A stretch of 64,000 nucleotides of DNA from Leptasterias polaris (Eukaryota > Echinodermata > Asteroidea > Forcipulatida > Asteriidae), in NCBI GenBank assembly GCA_037783415.1, contig JAZGTN010000073.1:434001-498000 (forward strand), given 5' to 3'. A program made the translations under genes and the position numbers. The notes under the pieces were generated by a model. It was not told where the DNA came from. It did not search any database and saw only the letters and a program-made list of their open reading frames with translations. Positions 38,046-51,156 of the stretch are shown here, one piece after another (position 1 is the stretch's first letter; every line of letters starts with the position of its first letter).

Positions 38046-39426
38046 CTGGTTTATTCATATAAAAAACACGAGGTAGGCAGCTACAAAAGAGCAGCTGAAA
38101 TGACCACGTTTACACTTTACAAAAAATTAAAAAATTTTACATACCAGTTAAAAAGAGTAGGTATAAAATTACAACAAAGTTCTCACTGCACCTAATTATT
38201 ATTAACAATTAAGATTTACAAAAGTTTGGCTAAAACAGGAATTGTAGATTTCATGTATCTATCAGTTTTGCATTTAGGTATAACTAGCGTGGACGTGGAG
38301 TTATTTCTGAGTATTCTGGTAGTAGTGTTATTAAGTTTAAGAGGGGGGAGCATATTTCTAAATCTTTGGGAATGTAATAGTTTTGTGCCAAAGTTATACA
38401 GTAAGGTGTCTCTCCTAGTTTCAAGGCTAGAAATACCTAGAATTTCCAAAGCATTGGAGTAACTGTGATACCGATGATATCCTAACATAATGCGACAAGC
38501 ACGTTTTTGTACATTTTCAATTCTATTAGCCAGTTGTTTACTTATCGAGGTATGCCAGACTTGGCTGGCATACTCTAAAACTGGTCTAATGTAGCATGTG
38601 AAGACCGAAACTAAGTCAGCCAAGGAAGCGTTATATTTTTTTAAAATACACAAGGTAAATAATTTTCAAGATGCTCTAGAGACAATATCAGCAACATGAA
38701 TGTCCCATTTGAGATCACTCTGAATCGTGACTCCAAAAGTTTCATGTGATTAATCCTGTTCAGGGATATATCATTAAGAGTGAACATGGGGTTAGGTGTA
38801 ACTCGTCGTAGGAAACTGATCTTCATTACTTGACATTTAGCAGGTTTGGGGAGAACATCGTTAGCTTTGGACCATTCTGAAAGATCATCAAGATGGGATT
38901 GAAGTTGAGTATTTTCACCATATTTAACTATATCCCCGAGGGTCAGGTCGTCCACGTATTTCCAACGTCTATTATGGCTTCCAATGGCAGCATCGTTAAC
39001 TAGGACCAAAAATAATATGGGGCCTAACTTAGTTCCTTGCGGGACGCCACAATCAATGGTTTTGATAGAGGATGTGTGATTAACGAGTTTGGTATTTTGG
39101 GTGCGATTGGAAAGAAAGCTGCAGACAGTTGGAATAATTGAACGTCTAACCCCAAGGTTGATAAGTTTCTTGATAATAATATTATGATTAACAAGATCAA
39201 AGGCTTTGGTGAAGTCAATCGCAGCAATGTAAGCATACTGGTTAGGCTTATCAAGTCCCTCATATATAGAATTTAACATATCCACTAGGTAATGAGTGGT
39301 AGAGCTGCCCTTAATGTTACCGTATTGTTTAGGATCAAGTTTTCTAGAAATATCATTAATAATGTATTTGGACATGTTCGAAACTAAGTAGAGACTATGG
39401 AATGTACGACATTTGTATAATTCCAT
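38019..39426 (-). pseudogene. Non-LTR retrotransposon, 5'-truncated, RT C-terminal half with tail (copy 2)
   Basis: The frame at 38641-39426 repeats the RT fragment of copy 1 exactly. The continuation at 38216-38653 encodes the C-terminal thumb region (TCYIRPVLEYASQVWH, NRIENVQKRACRIMLGY), typical of CR1/jockey-like elements. A one-base deletion and a TGA separate the two parts. On the minus strand the element ends in AATAAACCAGA followed by an (AAT)n tail (38019-38045). About 1.37 kb survives. Confidence 0.88.
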
Positions 39427-39922
39427 TAATCACGGTGTCAATTACAGCACTAAGAAATCTTTGTTATAATTAACTGCAAGATTTCTTCCTGAACTATGTT
39501 AATTATTTATTTTACATTCAGTACATAATTGACACACCTGAATGAGCACTCACTGTTAAACAATAAGAATAAAAAAGAATGCATATTAATAAATAAATTA
39601 ATGGTAATGTTTGACATAAGGTATAGACTTGGAATGTATGGCATCTATGTACAATTCCCTTATACTGTACATACACAGCAATAACCGTTGTTAAAGGTAA
39701 CTGCAAGACTTGTTCCAGAATTATGTTTTATTTACTTTATATGCGGTATTGAATTACCATCCTAGAGAGAGCATTCATCAATGCATTAATTTGTCAAGTA
39801 TAAGTATAGACTTGCTACATGTTTGTGCAGCAACTTTGTAAGATTACAGTGTCAAGTTCAAATTGTAAAGTTTCATTAAAAATAGAGACCTGACTATTTG
39901 ACTTCAAACCAGTGTAACAATA
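39383..39922. repeat. Satellite-like dispersed repeat (copy 2 of 766-1305)
   Basis: Exact counterpart at +38617. Confidence 0.6.
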
Positions 39923-40035
39923 TAATCAACAAAATTGTAAAAATATCACCAAATTAAGGTGCTCAAGCCGCACGAGAGGGAATCCTCAGACAGTAAAAAT
40001 CAAATAAAGATCAATTACAGATATTCAAGCCATAG

Positions 40036-41204
40036 TTACTTATTTTCCAAAATAATCTGGACAACCATTGTGTTTGACATCTCTTGCTGTACCTTTCTAA
40101 AAAGTGTCTCATCTTCAGATGTGAAGTTACATTTGATCAAATTTACATATATCCTGTTAGTAGGATGCTTCAAATGCCTTAAAGAAGGAGCCCATGATGC
40201 AACTGAATGCCTCAGCTCTTTATTGTAACTGAGGTCCAAGGTGTCAATGTTCCCTACTGATTTAGCGATGGGCTCAATATCTACGCCTGTCAAAGAACAG
40301 TTGCACAAAGACATCTTTTTCAGTGGGTTCAGTTGTCCTACATGTAGGTGAGCAGCCCATGATGCTGCATTACCACCAAGGGATGGATTACCCGACAAAT
40401 CCAGTGTGGCTAGAGTGGACATGTCACTCAGTGATCCAGCAAGTGGTTCAATGTCTTTACTTTGCAATTCACATTCTTGCAAGAACAGCCGTCTAAGGTG
40501 TTTCAGGTACTTCAAGTACTGGGCCCAGAGGTCTGCCGAGCCACCCAATTGTGGATTACCTGAGAGGTCAATACTGAAACAGTCTTCTCTGGTTTTTATT
40601 CCACTTAAAATTTCTGAAAGGTCTGAAGAAGATATTGAATCTTCACACAGAGACAGAATAGTCATTTGTTTGCCATATTCCTCAACTTGCTTTAAAAAGT
40701 CAAAAACTTTCTTGTTATGTTGTAATTTACAGTTCACAAGATTCTTCAGCATACCAAGTGAAGCAGCAATGTATATAATATCCTTGTGTTGGAAGTCACA
40801 TCCTATGAGTGTCAAACTTTTCAGCAGGTTTAAACTTTGCAGGTTATAACCCCATGATGATACAGCGCCACCAATATCTTTGCTGAACTTACCCGGCTTT
40901 ATTGTCAATTCTGTCAACTTGGGTGTACTGACAAACGACGATGTCATGTATTCCATACTGGCAGGAGTTACTTCACAAAAATCTAGTTCAAATTTTGAGA
41001 GATTTGTCATTCCACTCATCACATCTCTCAAATCCTCACCGAAGCTTTCCAGGTTGCACCTGGAAAAAGACCAACTTTTTACTTTGCCGAGCTGGGCATT
41101 TTCTCTGCCTTTCTTTCTGTCATCGTCTTTCACGTGTTTCAGGTAGTAAAATAACTCGCGGAGACCATCATCGCTGTAATCTTGAATACTCATACACTCT
41201 GTAA
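40036..41204 (-). CDS. LRR exon of the NACHT-less NLR-like gene (copy 2)
   Basis: The translation is identical to that of the exon at 1419-2587, including the 2-codon HV insertion and the shortened N-terminus. The same two phase-compatible acceptors are present (exon starts 41204 or 41198). Complete identity at the protein and nucleotide level means either copy could supply transcripts and short reads cannot tell them apart. Confidence 0.8.
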
Positions 41205-41506
41205 CTAAATCAGCCAGCAACCAAATAAAACAGTAAAAACATCAGTTAGTGTTTTTTGTTTTGCCAATATTTTTTTGAAATGTTCTACTCTTGTTCAAGG
41301 GCAATTATTCCTCAGGCTGTTAATCTTTTGCATGACACCTAATCTCCCCCAGTTAAACAAATTTAACAATTTATGCATAATTTTAAGAATCAGAATATGA
41401 ATTCTGAAAATTGACAAGGTCGGCGTAAATGCTTAGCAATGGTTTTATAAGCAAACAAGGTCAGCTACCTTAAATTGATACATTGTTTGTTCAATCACGC
41501 ATAGAT

Positions 41507-41888
41507 GTAGTACAAGTAGGCCGACAGCACTTCCTCTCCTTTTAACGTCAGTGTGATTTTCTAGTGTTTTCCTTTTACTGTTGTAAATATTGCCAAGGTT
41601 ATCAGGTCCAATTTCAATTCCGTTCTTTGCTTGCCTATAGTTTTTGTCTTATTAGTCACCAGCTACTTTTTTACGATGCTTTTTGAGCAGTCTAGTATCT
41701 ACATGTAGCCTAGTATTTTTGGTTATATCGCTTTTCAGGTTTACTGTTTAAATCGTTTAAAATTTTAACTGTTGTAGTTTTTAAACAATGTAAACACGTC
41801 AATTTAAGTCTTTTTGACTTCTGTCGTGTATTTTTTGAGATATAAATAATAAACCTAATTGAATTGAATTGAATTGAATTGAATTGAA
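41507..41888 (+). mobile_element. Non-LTR retrotransposon 3' end with (GAATT)n tail (copy 2)
   Basis: Counterpart of 2890-3271; same number of GAATT units. Confidence 0.6.
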
Positions 41889-42299
41889 TATAGATATGGT
41901 ATGTGCTTTCATGCATCACACGATAATGTGCGTACATGTGGCACTAAACTCTTTGGCAACAATTTTCCCAATGAAAAATCCACACACAGAGTACAGTCGA
42001 TTTGATAGTAACCTGCACTAACGTGACACACAACAATGTTTAGGGGCCATTTGTTTGCTAGTTCACAGAATCAGTCTTTATATTACATGTTAATACACCC
42101 GAACCAGTCTTTGACCAATCAGAGTGCATAAACTCTCCGAGGTATTTAGAATTAGAATTTTTAAGTGTTTAGAGCTTTCTCAGACTTTCAGGCAGTGGGC
42201 ACACTGTTATGGTTGTGTCTGGCCAGATTGAACACTCTAAGAGAATTTGCTAAGATGTTTTAACTGGTAACCAGAGAACCAATGTAAAAACAAACTTAC

Positions 42300-42386
42300 C
42301 ACTGGAGTTATCTAGAGGTTGATGTGGTCCTGAAACCCTCTTGGATGTCATCTCAGTATTGGCAGCTCCTGATGCAATACCATAAC
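42300..42386 (-). CDS. Linker exon of the NACHT-less NLR-like gene (copy 2)
   Basis: 87 nt, identical to 3683-3769, with the same splice sites and phases. Confidence 0.75.
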
Positions 42387-43411
42387 CTTGTTGGAGAGTT
42401 CAAGACTTAGTTTAGAAATCAGTCAAGTTTTTGCTGGTTGTTCCTTTTTATAGATTTTGATTTTCTTCATATTCCAGACAGAAATTTCAAAAAAAGCTGT
42501 TTAGCACAAAATACTGCATAAGACACGGACATCAGAAATGGGAACCAGTTCTGTGTAAAGTACCAAGGTACATTGCTTGGGCTTGATCCTTAGAAATATT
42601 TTGGTAAGCAATTAAAATTGTTTGCCATATTTTCTTTTACAGCTTTATGAAAGGTGTTACATGAAGATGCAATCAAATAACAGTATCACTTCTTCACTAA
42701 AAGGGGGGGAGAGTTCAGAGAGGCAAAAACTTTCCCTCTTTTTTTGAAATCAGATGAATAATAATGTAGCAATGAGTGTTTTGTGTACTTTTTAATTAGG
42801 TATCAGTTTGTCTTGTTTTTTGTTCATAAGAGCATTGTTTTTCAACTCAAGGTATGTCATTTATCCACGCAAAAGCTTGCATGTTCAGCTTTTTAACTCA
42901 TTTTTTGTGAACATAAAACAAACAAAACAACAACAATTTATTTAACACCTTTTTTATACATACATGTGTTTGTGACAGAATAATGAATACCCTTACAGAC
43001 TAGAAATTTGTTCATTTGACATTTGTGCTAATCGACTTTTTTTTCAGTCTAGAATAGCCCACTTCTGTGGGTCAAATTGAACCTCGCGGACTGTTTTTTG
43101 CAATCCAACGAAGGGTTATTTATTTTAACACTTTTGGATTAAGGGTCAATTTAACTCCTCGTCTCAACATCAACCCACACCAAATTGTTTGGACTTGGAT
43201 AAGATTGGAATGCCTGACCCTGTGATAAGCAATTGTCATTAAGGCCAACTTGCCCCAGTCCTTCTGAATCTTTCACTTTGGCAATTGGATATACATGTAG
43301 AAGGATTTGGGACTGTAAGGGATACTTTGTAATCCTGGGACCCCCCCCCCCCCCCCCCCCCTTTGTATTTATGTTTTTTCAGCATGGCCTAATACATCCC
43401 TACATCCTTAC

Positions 43412-43709
43412 CTTTTTCATACAAGAGTTTTTCTGTTTGATCAATATCTCCAATAACTGCCACATTGCCAATGCTCCTCATTATTTCTTTTAGCTTTCTG
43501 TATTTGCCAACTCCTATGACTCCTCTGACCTCTAACTCACGTAGCATCTCTCTCACATCCTTTATTCTCTCAAGTTCTGCATCTTTGAAGCCACCAACAT
43601 CATCTGTTCTGACTGCTTCCTTCATGTCCTTAAAATTGTCAGTGGTTAAAGTCCTTTTTAAGTTTAGCATTAAGTCAGTGTGTTCTTTTGGTACTCTCTG
43701 ACGAGGCAT
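43412..43709 (-). CDS. DED-like first exon of the NACHT-less NLR-like gene (copy 2)
   Basis: Identical to 4795-5092 (ATG at 43709, GTAAGG donor). With exons 42386-42300 and 41204-40036 it would encode a ~515-residue DED-linker-LRR protein lacking the ATPase module. Confidence 0.75.
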
Positions 43710-43823
43710 TTTGCTCCGGTATTGTCACCCTTTTGCAAAAGTGTAGAAAGCTGCAGACAAGACCCTGTAGTGAAACATCCCAAAACATCTAATGACGCCA
43801 CAATTCAAATATATGGGTCTGTA

Positions 43824-43970
43824 CTAGACCCAGTAACTGGGGCGCTGTACTCCTTTTTTGAAATTTTGACATAATCTGTCCGTAGATGATATCAAAATTT
43901 CAATAAAGGAGTACAGCGCCCCAGTTACTGGGTCTAGGCATGGAGGTCTATTTCTACCTCCATGGTCTAC
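43824..43970. mobile_element. Palindromic hAT-like MITE (copy 2)
   Basis: Counterpart of 5207-5353, with GTCTGTAC flanks at 43817-43824 and 43971-43978. Confidence 0.8.
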
Positions 43971-44208
43971 GTCTGTACATATATTTGTACGGAGAATGGC
44001 AATAAATTTGATCTTTTGACACACAAAACATTCCAGTATAGAATGTACAGACCCGCTTCTTGTTATATCATCCAATCACGTCATGTTTAAAACATTTCTC
44101 TGGAAGAGCATATTTTTACGTACAAAATGACATTTTACACTATTTTAACGCGAGGTTGGAGACTTATACATGTACTTGTAGTTGTTTTTACACTTTCATA
44201 GGGACTCT

Positions 44209-44278
44209 GAGTGATCACAAAGGAGTGATCACAAAGGAGTGATCACAAAGGAGCGATCACAAAGGAGTGATCACAAAG
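44209..44278. repeat. 14-bp tandem repeat, five copies (copy 2)
   Basis: Counterpart of 5592-5661; same copy number and same variant unit. Confidence 0.9.
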
Positions 44279-44500
44279 CTGTAACAAGCTGGATCACAGA
44301 ATGGAGGGGAAAAAACACCACTACAATAGAATGGCATTCAGTCCTAATCCTAAGGGTGCTCTACCTCCATCAGATGGAGGGTTTCAATTATCACAACTAC
44401 ATTGTACACTAACAGATTTCCCACTAACCCAACATCAACATTGTATTGTCCATGGAGAGGAACATGGTAGTACTACTACTAGATAATAGTACATGTGTAC

Positions 44501-45584
44501 TGTTGGGCGCAATCAAGCCGCCCGCGCAAGCTTCAAGATGGGCCGCGCAAACTTCACAGCTTGCGGGAGTAAAATTTGCATGCGGCAAATTTGCGTGTGC
44601 GGATGAAGATTGCGCACTACATTTCTCAAGCTCAACATGAACTGCACAGCATAAAATCGTTAGTTTAGTTGTAGCTATGTTAGGCCACAGAACTAAAACA
44701 AATTGTTGATCGTCCTTTTTTTCGGGGGGTGGAAAGGGAGGACGGTTTTATTTTTATTTTTTATTTTTGTATTCATTTTTGATGACACAGCCAAATATGA
44801 AATAAAGACTAGAGAAATCGTCACAATCACTGTCAACAGCTGCAGTGCATCTCAATTAATTTTTGAAGTAATTACCAAACGCACTAATTCCCTTTAAAAA
44901 TATAAAGACTTTTTACTGAAATTTAAGAAACCAGCATACCTTTCATATCTTTTTTCTTTGTGCTGTTGTAACAGAACCTTACAAATGAGTTCAGGTTTTT
45001 TTGTTTTGTGGTTATACAGTGTAGTTGATAGGAAACTGATTTATAAAACAACCTATTTGTGTAACGTGTGTATTGATATTTTGGGATTTGGAGTTGTTCT
45101 TCTCATTAAAATAAACGTGTGATCATAAATAAACACAGCAACACGCCAAGAGTGAAATTCATTTATGTTGTTATGATAACTTATTTAGACCTTGGTCCTC
45201 CATGTTAAAATTAGGTTTATAACTAGGTTTAAAGAAAGTATTGGTAAGCTAAAAATTAAATCTTTTTGTGAACTGATTATACATCGCATCAGCATCCAGT
45301 GATGTGGGCAAATTGACTGTCAACATTTAGTATTTATTGAAACAGTCCCCCAGACTTGTAAAATCGAACAACATTTGGCGTTGCGTTAATACTAATAGCA
45401 GACTGTGTCAAGTCTAATACTGCTGATCTGGCTTTGACATGAACTACAAGCAACAGCACCAAATTTACGCAGGGCCTGAAATTTGCGTGGAATTTCTGGT
45501 GCGCAGGCTTAAACCTGCGCGCGCAAATTTAATATGCGCCATCAAGTTTGCGCGCTCAGCGGAGGCTGAAGTTTGCGCCCAACA
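44501..45584. mobile_element. Non-autonomous DNA transposon, TIR TGTTGGGCGCAA (copy 2)
   Basis: Counterpart of 5884-6967; differs by one base (G at 44769). Confidence 0.5.
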
Positions 45585-45608
45585 CTATCAAAGTACTACT
45601 ACTACTAG

Positions 45609-46283
45609 TAGGGTCCGACCTCATATTATCGCGGTGGTTATCGCTTTTTTGTGCCCAAATAAAATATTACCAACCTGTGTAAAGTGTCCTGTTATTATCA
45701 TTGCTGGAGTATTACTTTCCACTAAGAGCAAAAAAAAATACATCGTTTGTCTGATTTAATTCGTCAACGACGTCTCTGAAAGTGAGCATGCGCGTGGTGC
45801 GATTCTGGAGGAGAGCCTCATATCATCGCGACATCATGCTGACATGTACGTGACATGTACGGTAAAGGATATTGAGCGCACAATTGACAGCAAATGGTAT
45901 TTTACAAAAAAAATACCTTGTTTCAACTCCGTACTTCTGTGTACAATTTCGAGAGTGTGACACGTCCAATGACAAAAATTCAAATTGCAAAAGTGAAAAT
46001 TGGGGCTAGCACTTTGCAATAAAGTGTGACAAGATTAGGGGTAGGCCTACGTTTTTACGGACATGGTCAACGGAAATTCACTAGGTCAGTAAAAAGTACA
46101 TTTTTGTATAACTTTCCAGGAGACGATACATTTGTTCTCAGAAGTCCACAAAATAGTTGTCAGGGCCTTAGTTACCGGTTCACTTATTGAAAGTCGTCGC
46201 TTGGGGGGTATTGACAACAACAAAAAACAGAAATTCTGGTACCGCGGTATTACGAGACCCGCGGTAATACGAGGTCGGACTAT
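45609..46283. mobile_element. Non-autonomous DNA transposon, TSD ACTAG (copy 2)
   Basis: Counterpart of 6992-7666. Confidence 0.6.
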
Positions 46284-46924
46284 ACTAGAGTAGCAGTACT
46301 ACAGTAGCACTCTGCATAGAGAAAGGATGCACTCAGTTGGCCCTAGTTGTGATAACCCTCCCTCCTGCTGACTCCACTAAATGGCCGACATGTTCCGCTA
46401 GTCTTATTTCCAGTCGTAAAACGATGATCAGGGGTCGAGTGCTGCTGTGATATGCCGTGTCTAAGTCCTCATCCCTCCTGTACCCGAGTCACTTCAAAAT
46501 GTCGTACCCAAGTCACTTTGTACCTCAATTGTCTGACTCTGGCTGCACATCATGGTAGTAGGCTCACACTGCTCAATCATCATGTCATGAGTCCACGTTG
46601 TCAAACACAAATCTTATAAAATTACTTACAATTGCTGGCAATATGGAAGGGAAGCACTTCGAGGATCGAATCTTAATTGATAACTCCGGTGTCAGTCCAG
46701 GAAGGAAGTACCCCTGCAGAGTGCAAATAGTAATGGAGACTGACTGGCGTATCAATTATAATAATATTCCACCACGTATTTGTGCCACCACACGGAGGTA
46801 CCACACGACCCCATCACCTTCCGGGTCGAGTCATGCGTACTTTCTTAGACGAGTCAACAGAGGGCGTTATCAGACAACATTAAACTGCACACATTAATTA
46901 TTCGTCTCATGCGTGTGCACGGGA

Positions 46925-47040
46925 CAGTGTTGTAGTCGAGACCTGGGAGTCCGAGGGGGTGACCAAGACCGAGACCACAGGGTACCGAGAACCAGACCGA
47001 GACCAGCAAAAAGTGGTCTCGAGACTTATGTACCACACTG
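46925..47040. mobile_element. Small hAT-like MITE (copy 2)
   Basis: Counterpart of 8308-8423. Confidence 0.5.
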
Positions 47041-47071
47041 GCGCGGGGATATGGAGGAGGGCAGAATCATC

Positions 47072-47129
47072 GGGTTGGGTTGGGGTGGGGTGGGGTGGGG
47101 TGGGGTGGGGTGGGGTGTGGGGGGAGGGG
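47072..47129 (+). repeat. G-rich (GGGGT)n tract (copy 2)
   Basis: Counterpart of 8455-8512, same length. Confidence 0.85.
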
Positions 47130-47535
47130 ACAGAATCTCCTGCCAAGAAACGGATTCCGCTTTCAAGACTGGTGGTTCCCCGTCCAGCCCCAAGTACTAG
47201 ACTGCATTCAGCCTTTCTGTTATAATAAGTGCAGGTGGTTTCTTTCTGCTTTCTTTTTAATGTTCCTTTGCACCAACTATTATAAGAAGGGATGACCTTT
47301 TGTAAAGTTTTGTTTCTTATAAAACATAATACATAATATATAACATATAAAGTTTTTTGTAATCTTATGTGAAATAACTACTTGCAAACTTTTGCGTGGA
47401 GGTCCATGCAGCCAAGCAAACGCTTTAACCAGTAAGGCAAATTTTGTCGAACGAAACACTTTTTGTAAACCTGAGTATACAACTACGAGTGGTTCTCTTC
47501 CATTGTAATTAGTCCCCCCCCCCTCCCCCCACCGA

Positions 47536-47598
47536 CCACGTTGTCCAGTAAAGGAGCCACGTTGTCCAGTAAAGGAGCCACGTTGTCCAGTAAAGGAG
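47536..47598. repeat. 21-bp tandem repeat, three copies (copy 2)
   Basis: Counterpart of 8919-8981. Confidence 0.9.
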
Positions 47599-47824
47599 CC
47601 GGGTTGTTGTGTGCTAGCCCGTTCACTCACACCAGTACGCCCCTGCCAACAGTGCCCCAAATGAGACTGTGGCGGCGACATGTACAAAGTATGTACACGA
47701 CAATAAATTATTTAGAGTTTCAGTTTGTACAGTTCACGTATTTAAGTTTTATTGCTCTTCTCATAGTCATGGCTTGTACAGTTTCCTCGTTCTTAGGTTA
47801 CAACTCTGTTCTGGTATATCACGT

Positions 47825-48011
47825 GGAAACCAGTCATCTCGCCCCCCCGGCAAAGTCGCCCCCCACAAAGTTGCCCCCTGCAAAGTCGCCCTCCAGCAAG
47901 CTCGCCCCCTCCAGGTACAAACTCGCCCCTCACAATGTTGCCCCTACAAAGTCGCCCCCCGCCAGAGTTGCCCCCTAACAAAGTCGCCCCCAACACAGTT
48001 GCCCTCCCCTT
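47825..48011. mobile_element. Solo CGCCCCC-repeat transposon end (copy 2)
   Basis: Counterpart of 9208-9394. Confidence 0.6.
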
Positions 48012-48310
48012 GGTTATGACTACAAGGTGAAGCTTAGAAGAGTTCTGAGAAGATTAGGCCGTGTTCCGTCCAACACGACAACTTCGGCTACCGCTACAGC
48101 TGTTGCTGGCTCGGTCGACAGCAAGAAGCTTTTGTGAGGCTGTGCTGCCATCTTCGGCAATAAGATGGACACTAACGTAACGTCTTAAGACTTGAGTGCA
48201 AAATAAGTTAACTAACTCATAAAACAAGGGCAACTACAGTGCAAAAAATGAGTGGCAATTTTACTGTCCAATAATAAAAGATTTATCTTACAAATATCAA
48301 CAACACTATC

Positions 48311-48632
48311 CAGGGCTCGAAATTTACACTGGACCACAGGCCCGAGGCCAGTAATTTTGGTGTTGGGTCAGTAAACTTATGACCTAACAAGTCCAATGGT
48401 CTTGTGTTTTTCAATTGAATAACAGAAACAAATTATGTTCAAATGGTGACTTTGGGTCTAATAAATTATCTTTCAATTCTATGAGTAATCAAGTATACTC
48501 TTCTCTTACTTGCCTCAGTTCGGGTTCATATAAAAGCAGTCAAGTGCATGTTAAACCGTGGCAACAAGTTTTTTGTTTTTTTTCACATTTTGAATCAAGT
48601 CTTGTGGATTTTCTCCCCAAATTCGAGCCCTG
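48311..48632. mobile_element. hAT-like MITE CAGGGCTCGAA (copy 2)
   Basis: Counterpart of 9694-10015. Confidence 0.75.
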
Positions 48633-48673
48633 CACTATCTCTGTATGGGCTACGCCCGTTTTTAAAATGTTTT

Positions 48674-49117
48674 TTATTCATCGTTTTATCATTTGGTTGA
48701 CAGTTACTGTACAAGATTAATTTATTTATTATTAGTCTCCTGTATAGTTTTCTCATGGTTGCCAGTCACAGTGCAAGATTAATTTATTTATTAAGTCTCC
48801 TGTAAATTGTTCTATTCGTCTTTTGATAGTTTTTAAAGTACATACATAACTTATGAAATATATTTTTGAAATATATGTCTTTACGTTTATTTATTGATGG
48901 ACATTAATCGGTGATTTTTTTTCGTTTAGTTTTTTTTATTCATCGTTTTATCATTTGGTTGAGAGTTTACAGTGCAAGATTAATTTATTTATTAACTCCT
49001 GTATATTTTTCTATTCGTCTTTTGATAGTTTTTAAAGTAAATACATAACTTATGAAATATATTTCTGTATGTTTTTACGTTTATTTATTGATGGACATTA
49101 ATCGGTGATTTTTTATC
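48674..49117. repeat. AT-rich tandem duplication (copy 2)
   Basis: Counterpart of 10057-10500. Confidence 0.8.
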
Positions 49118-49398
49118 CTTTAATTGAAAAAAAAATACTATACAGTATATTTTTGTGAGAAATCTGTTATGTAACTGTTAAGCTTGGTTGGTTGCTTTTG
49201 TGACCGATTGCTGCGCGAACAATAGATCTTTCAATAGCGCAGCACGACCGGTCGATCGTGCAGATTGACCGATCGCGACCAACATATTCACTCAGTTTAC
49301 TGTGTTCAGATTCACTAGGTTCACTAGGTTCACTATATCATATAATGTATGTTCACTAGCCCTGGTAGGACGTCAGTCAGTGCCACTGCACTGACGTT

Positions 49399-49925
49399 GG
49401 GTATAAAGATCCTGTACAATACGAACACAATTTTAGGTACACATTTTTCATATTTTTACCTGATTTGAGAAGCTGAAACTCCATTCATATATTCTTGGTG
49501 TCCATAAAATAACTACACTTTTTATGAATTCACAACTAACAAATACATCTCCCATGGATGACATTATTTCCGAAAAAAAGTCCCGAGTTGTGCACTAACG
49601 ATGTGACCATCGTGTACCAATTGACTGTTTAGGCTCATGTGCGCATGCGCGATATGCATAGCATCTACAAAGAACGCGCATGCGCGTAAGCATTCTCAAG
49701 CGGTTCACAAGCTGTCAGTTTAGGCTGTCGTAACAAATGCGTCAATTTCCATTTTATTTTCACAATAATGTCATCCAAGGAAAAAATTTACAATTCTGAA
49801 TAGAGCAGGCGTAAAGTTCAGGACACAAAGAATATGTGAATCAAGTTTCAGCATCCTCAAAAAGGTAAAAATATGAAAAAATGCTATCATAAATTTTTTC
49901 GCAAAGACAGAGCACCTTTATACCC
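49399..49925. mobile_element. Foldback element (copy 2)
   Basis: Counterpart of 10782-11308. Confidence 0.65.
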
Positions 49926-49947
49926 TGGACTCCATCGCGTTGTAACT

Positions 49948-50339
49948 TGTATCCTCCACTGTCCGGTTTTCGATGTAGTATGCCTTTTTCTTTGAATTGA
50001 AAAAAAATAAAAATATTCCATAATCAACTGATGCCCTAATTACCTTCCTTTGTTTATAAGAAATATGTAAACATATATTAAAACGTGATAGACATTGAAA
50101 CTTTCACAACACGCACCAATCTTCGATGACTTCAATAGCGTCCCATTTGTTTTGAGTTTGACCTGCTTTCGATGCAAACAAGAAAGTATGGTGTCCGGCT
50201 GAAGCCATACATGGAAGAAACATCTGCAGTGACTACAAGTTTTCTGTGAGACTTAGTGTATGACTCTATAGCCAGCAGTTTTCTTCATTTTATTCAACAT
50301 ATTTTTTATTTAGTTTTTAAAATAACCATGGAATTTAAA
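49948..50339. repeat. Interspersed repeat, inverted relative to 57257-57679 (copy 2)
   Basis: Counterpart of 11331-11722. The A-tract next to it (50340-50390) is rearranged relative to copy 1 but has the same total length. Confidence 0.8.
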
Positions 50340-51156
50340 AAAAAAAATAAATATAAAAAAAAAAAAAAAAATAATAATAATAATAATTCTTGGCTTTCAA
50401 ATCTTATTTGTATTTAGTTTTGTGTCTTTTTATGTTTCTTAACATTTATAATAAAGCATATAAATAAACAGTGATAATCGAATCACAAAGATGATGTTTA
50501 AATTTTAATATTAATAACAAAAATGATAGAGTGTTACAAAAAAAAATTATCCAGACTATTATTAGAAAATGATATAAGGCACGTGGCTTCTTTAAGCCTC
50601 TGTATTTTTTTCCCCAGAATGCTCAGCAGAATGTTCAGTCACATGATTTGATCATCGTGAATTGTGAATTGAAAAAGTGTTTGATGAAACTTTTTTTTAT
50701 GGCCCCGACAGTATGACATATTTTTGTACCTTGCAGAAATGCCTAAAATACCACAACTTTTTGCATTTACAAGTGCAACTAACCAGTGGAGCCTTACATG
50801 TTTCTAAGTTTTGGTCAAATGAGAGGAGACTCTTTGCTTGGCAAGTCAAACCACAAAAATTGTATCTAGGGACTGTTTACATCGCGCGCAGAGAGGTAAA
50901 AGATTTGCCTCGATTTCAGGGACGCCCTGAATACAGGGCGTCCTACGATATACAACGGAGGAGTCCAACCTGGGCTACATGATGTATATCATATGTTCAC
51001 TAGATTCACTGTGGCACTGTGGCACTGTGTCTTGTGTTCACTGTGTTTTCACGTAAAAACTGTAGGCTTAAAGAACAATAAACTCATTTAGTTTCAAGTA
51101 ACTGAAGTAACATTAAACTGTGCTAACAAATTATCACGAAAATAGGTTCTGATTAA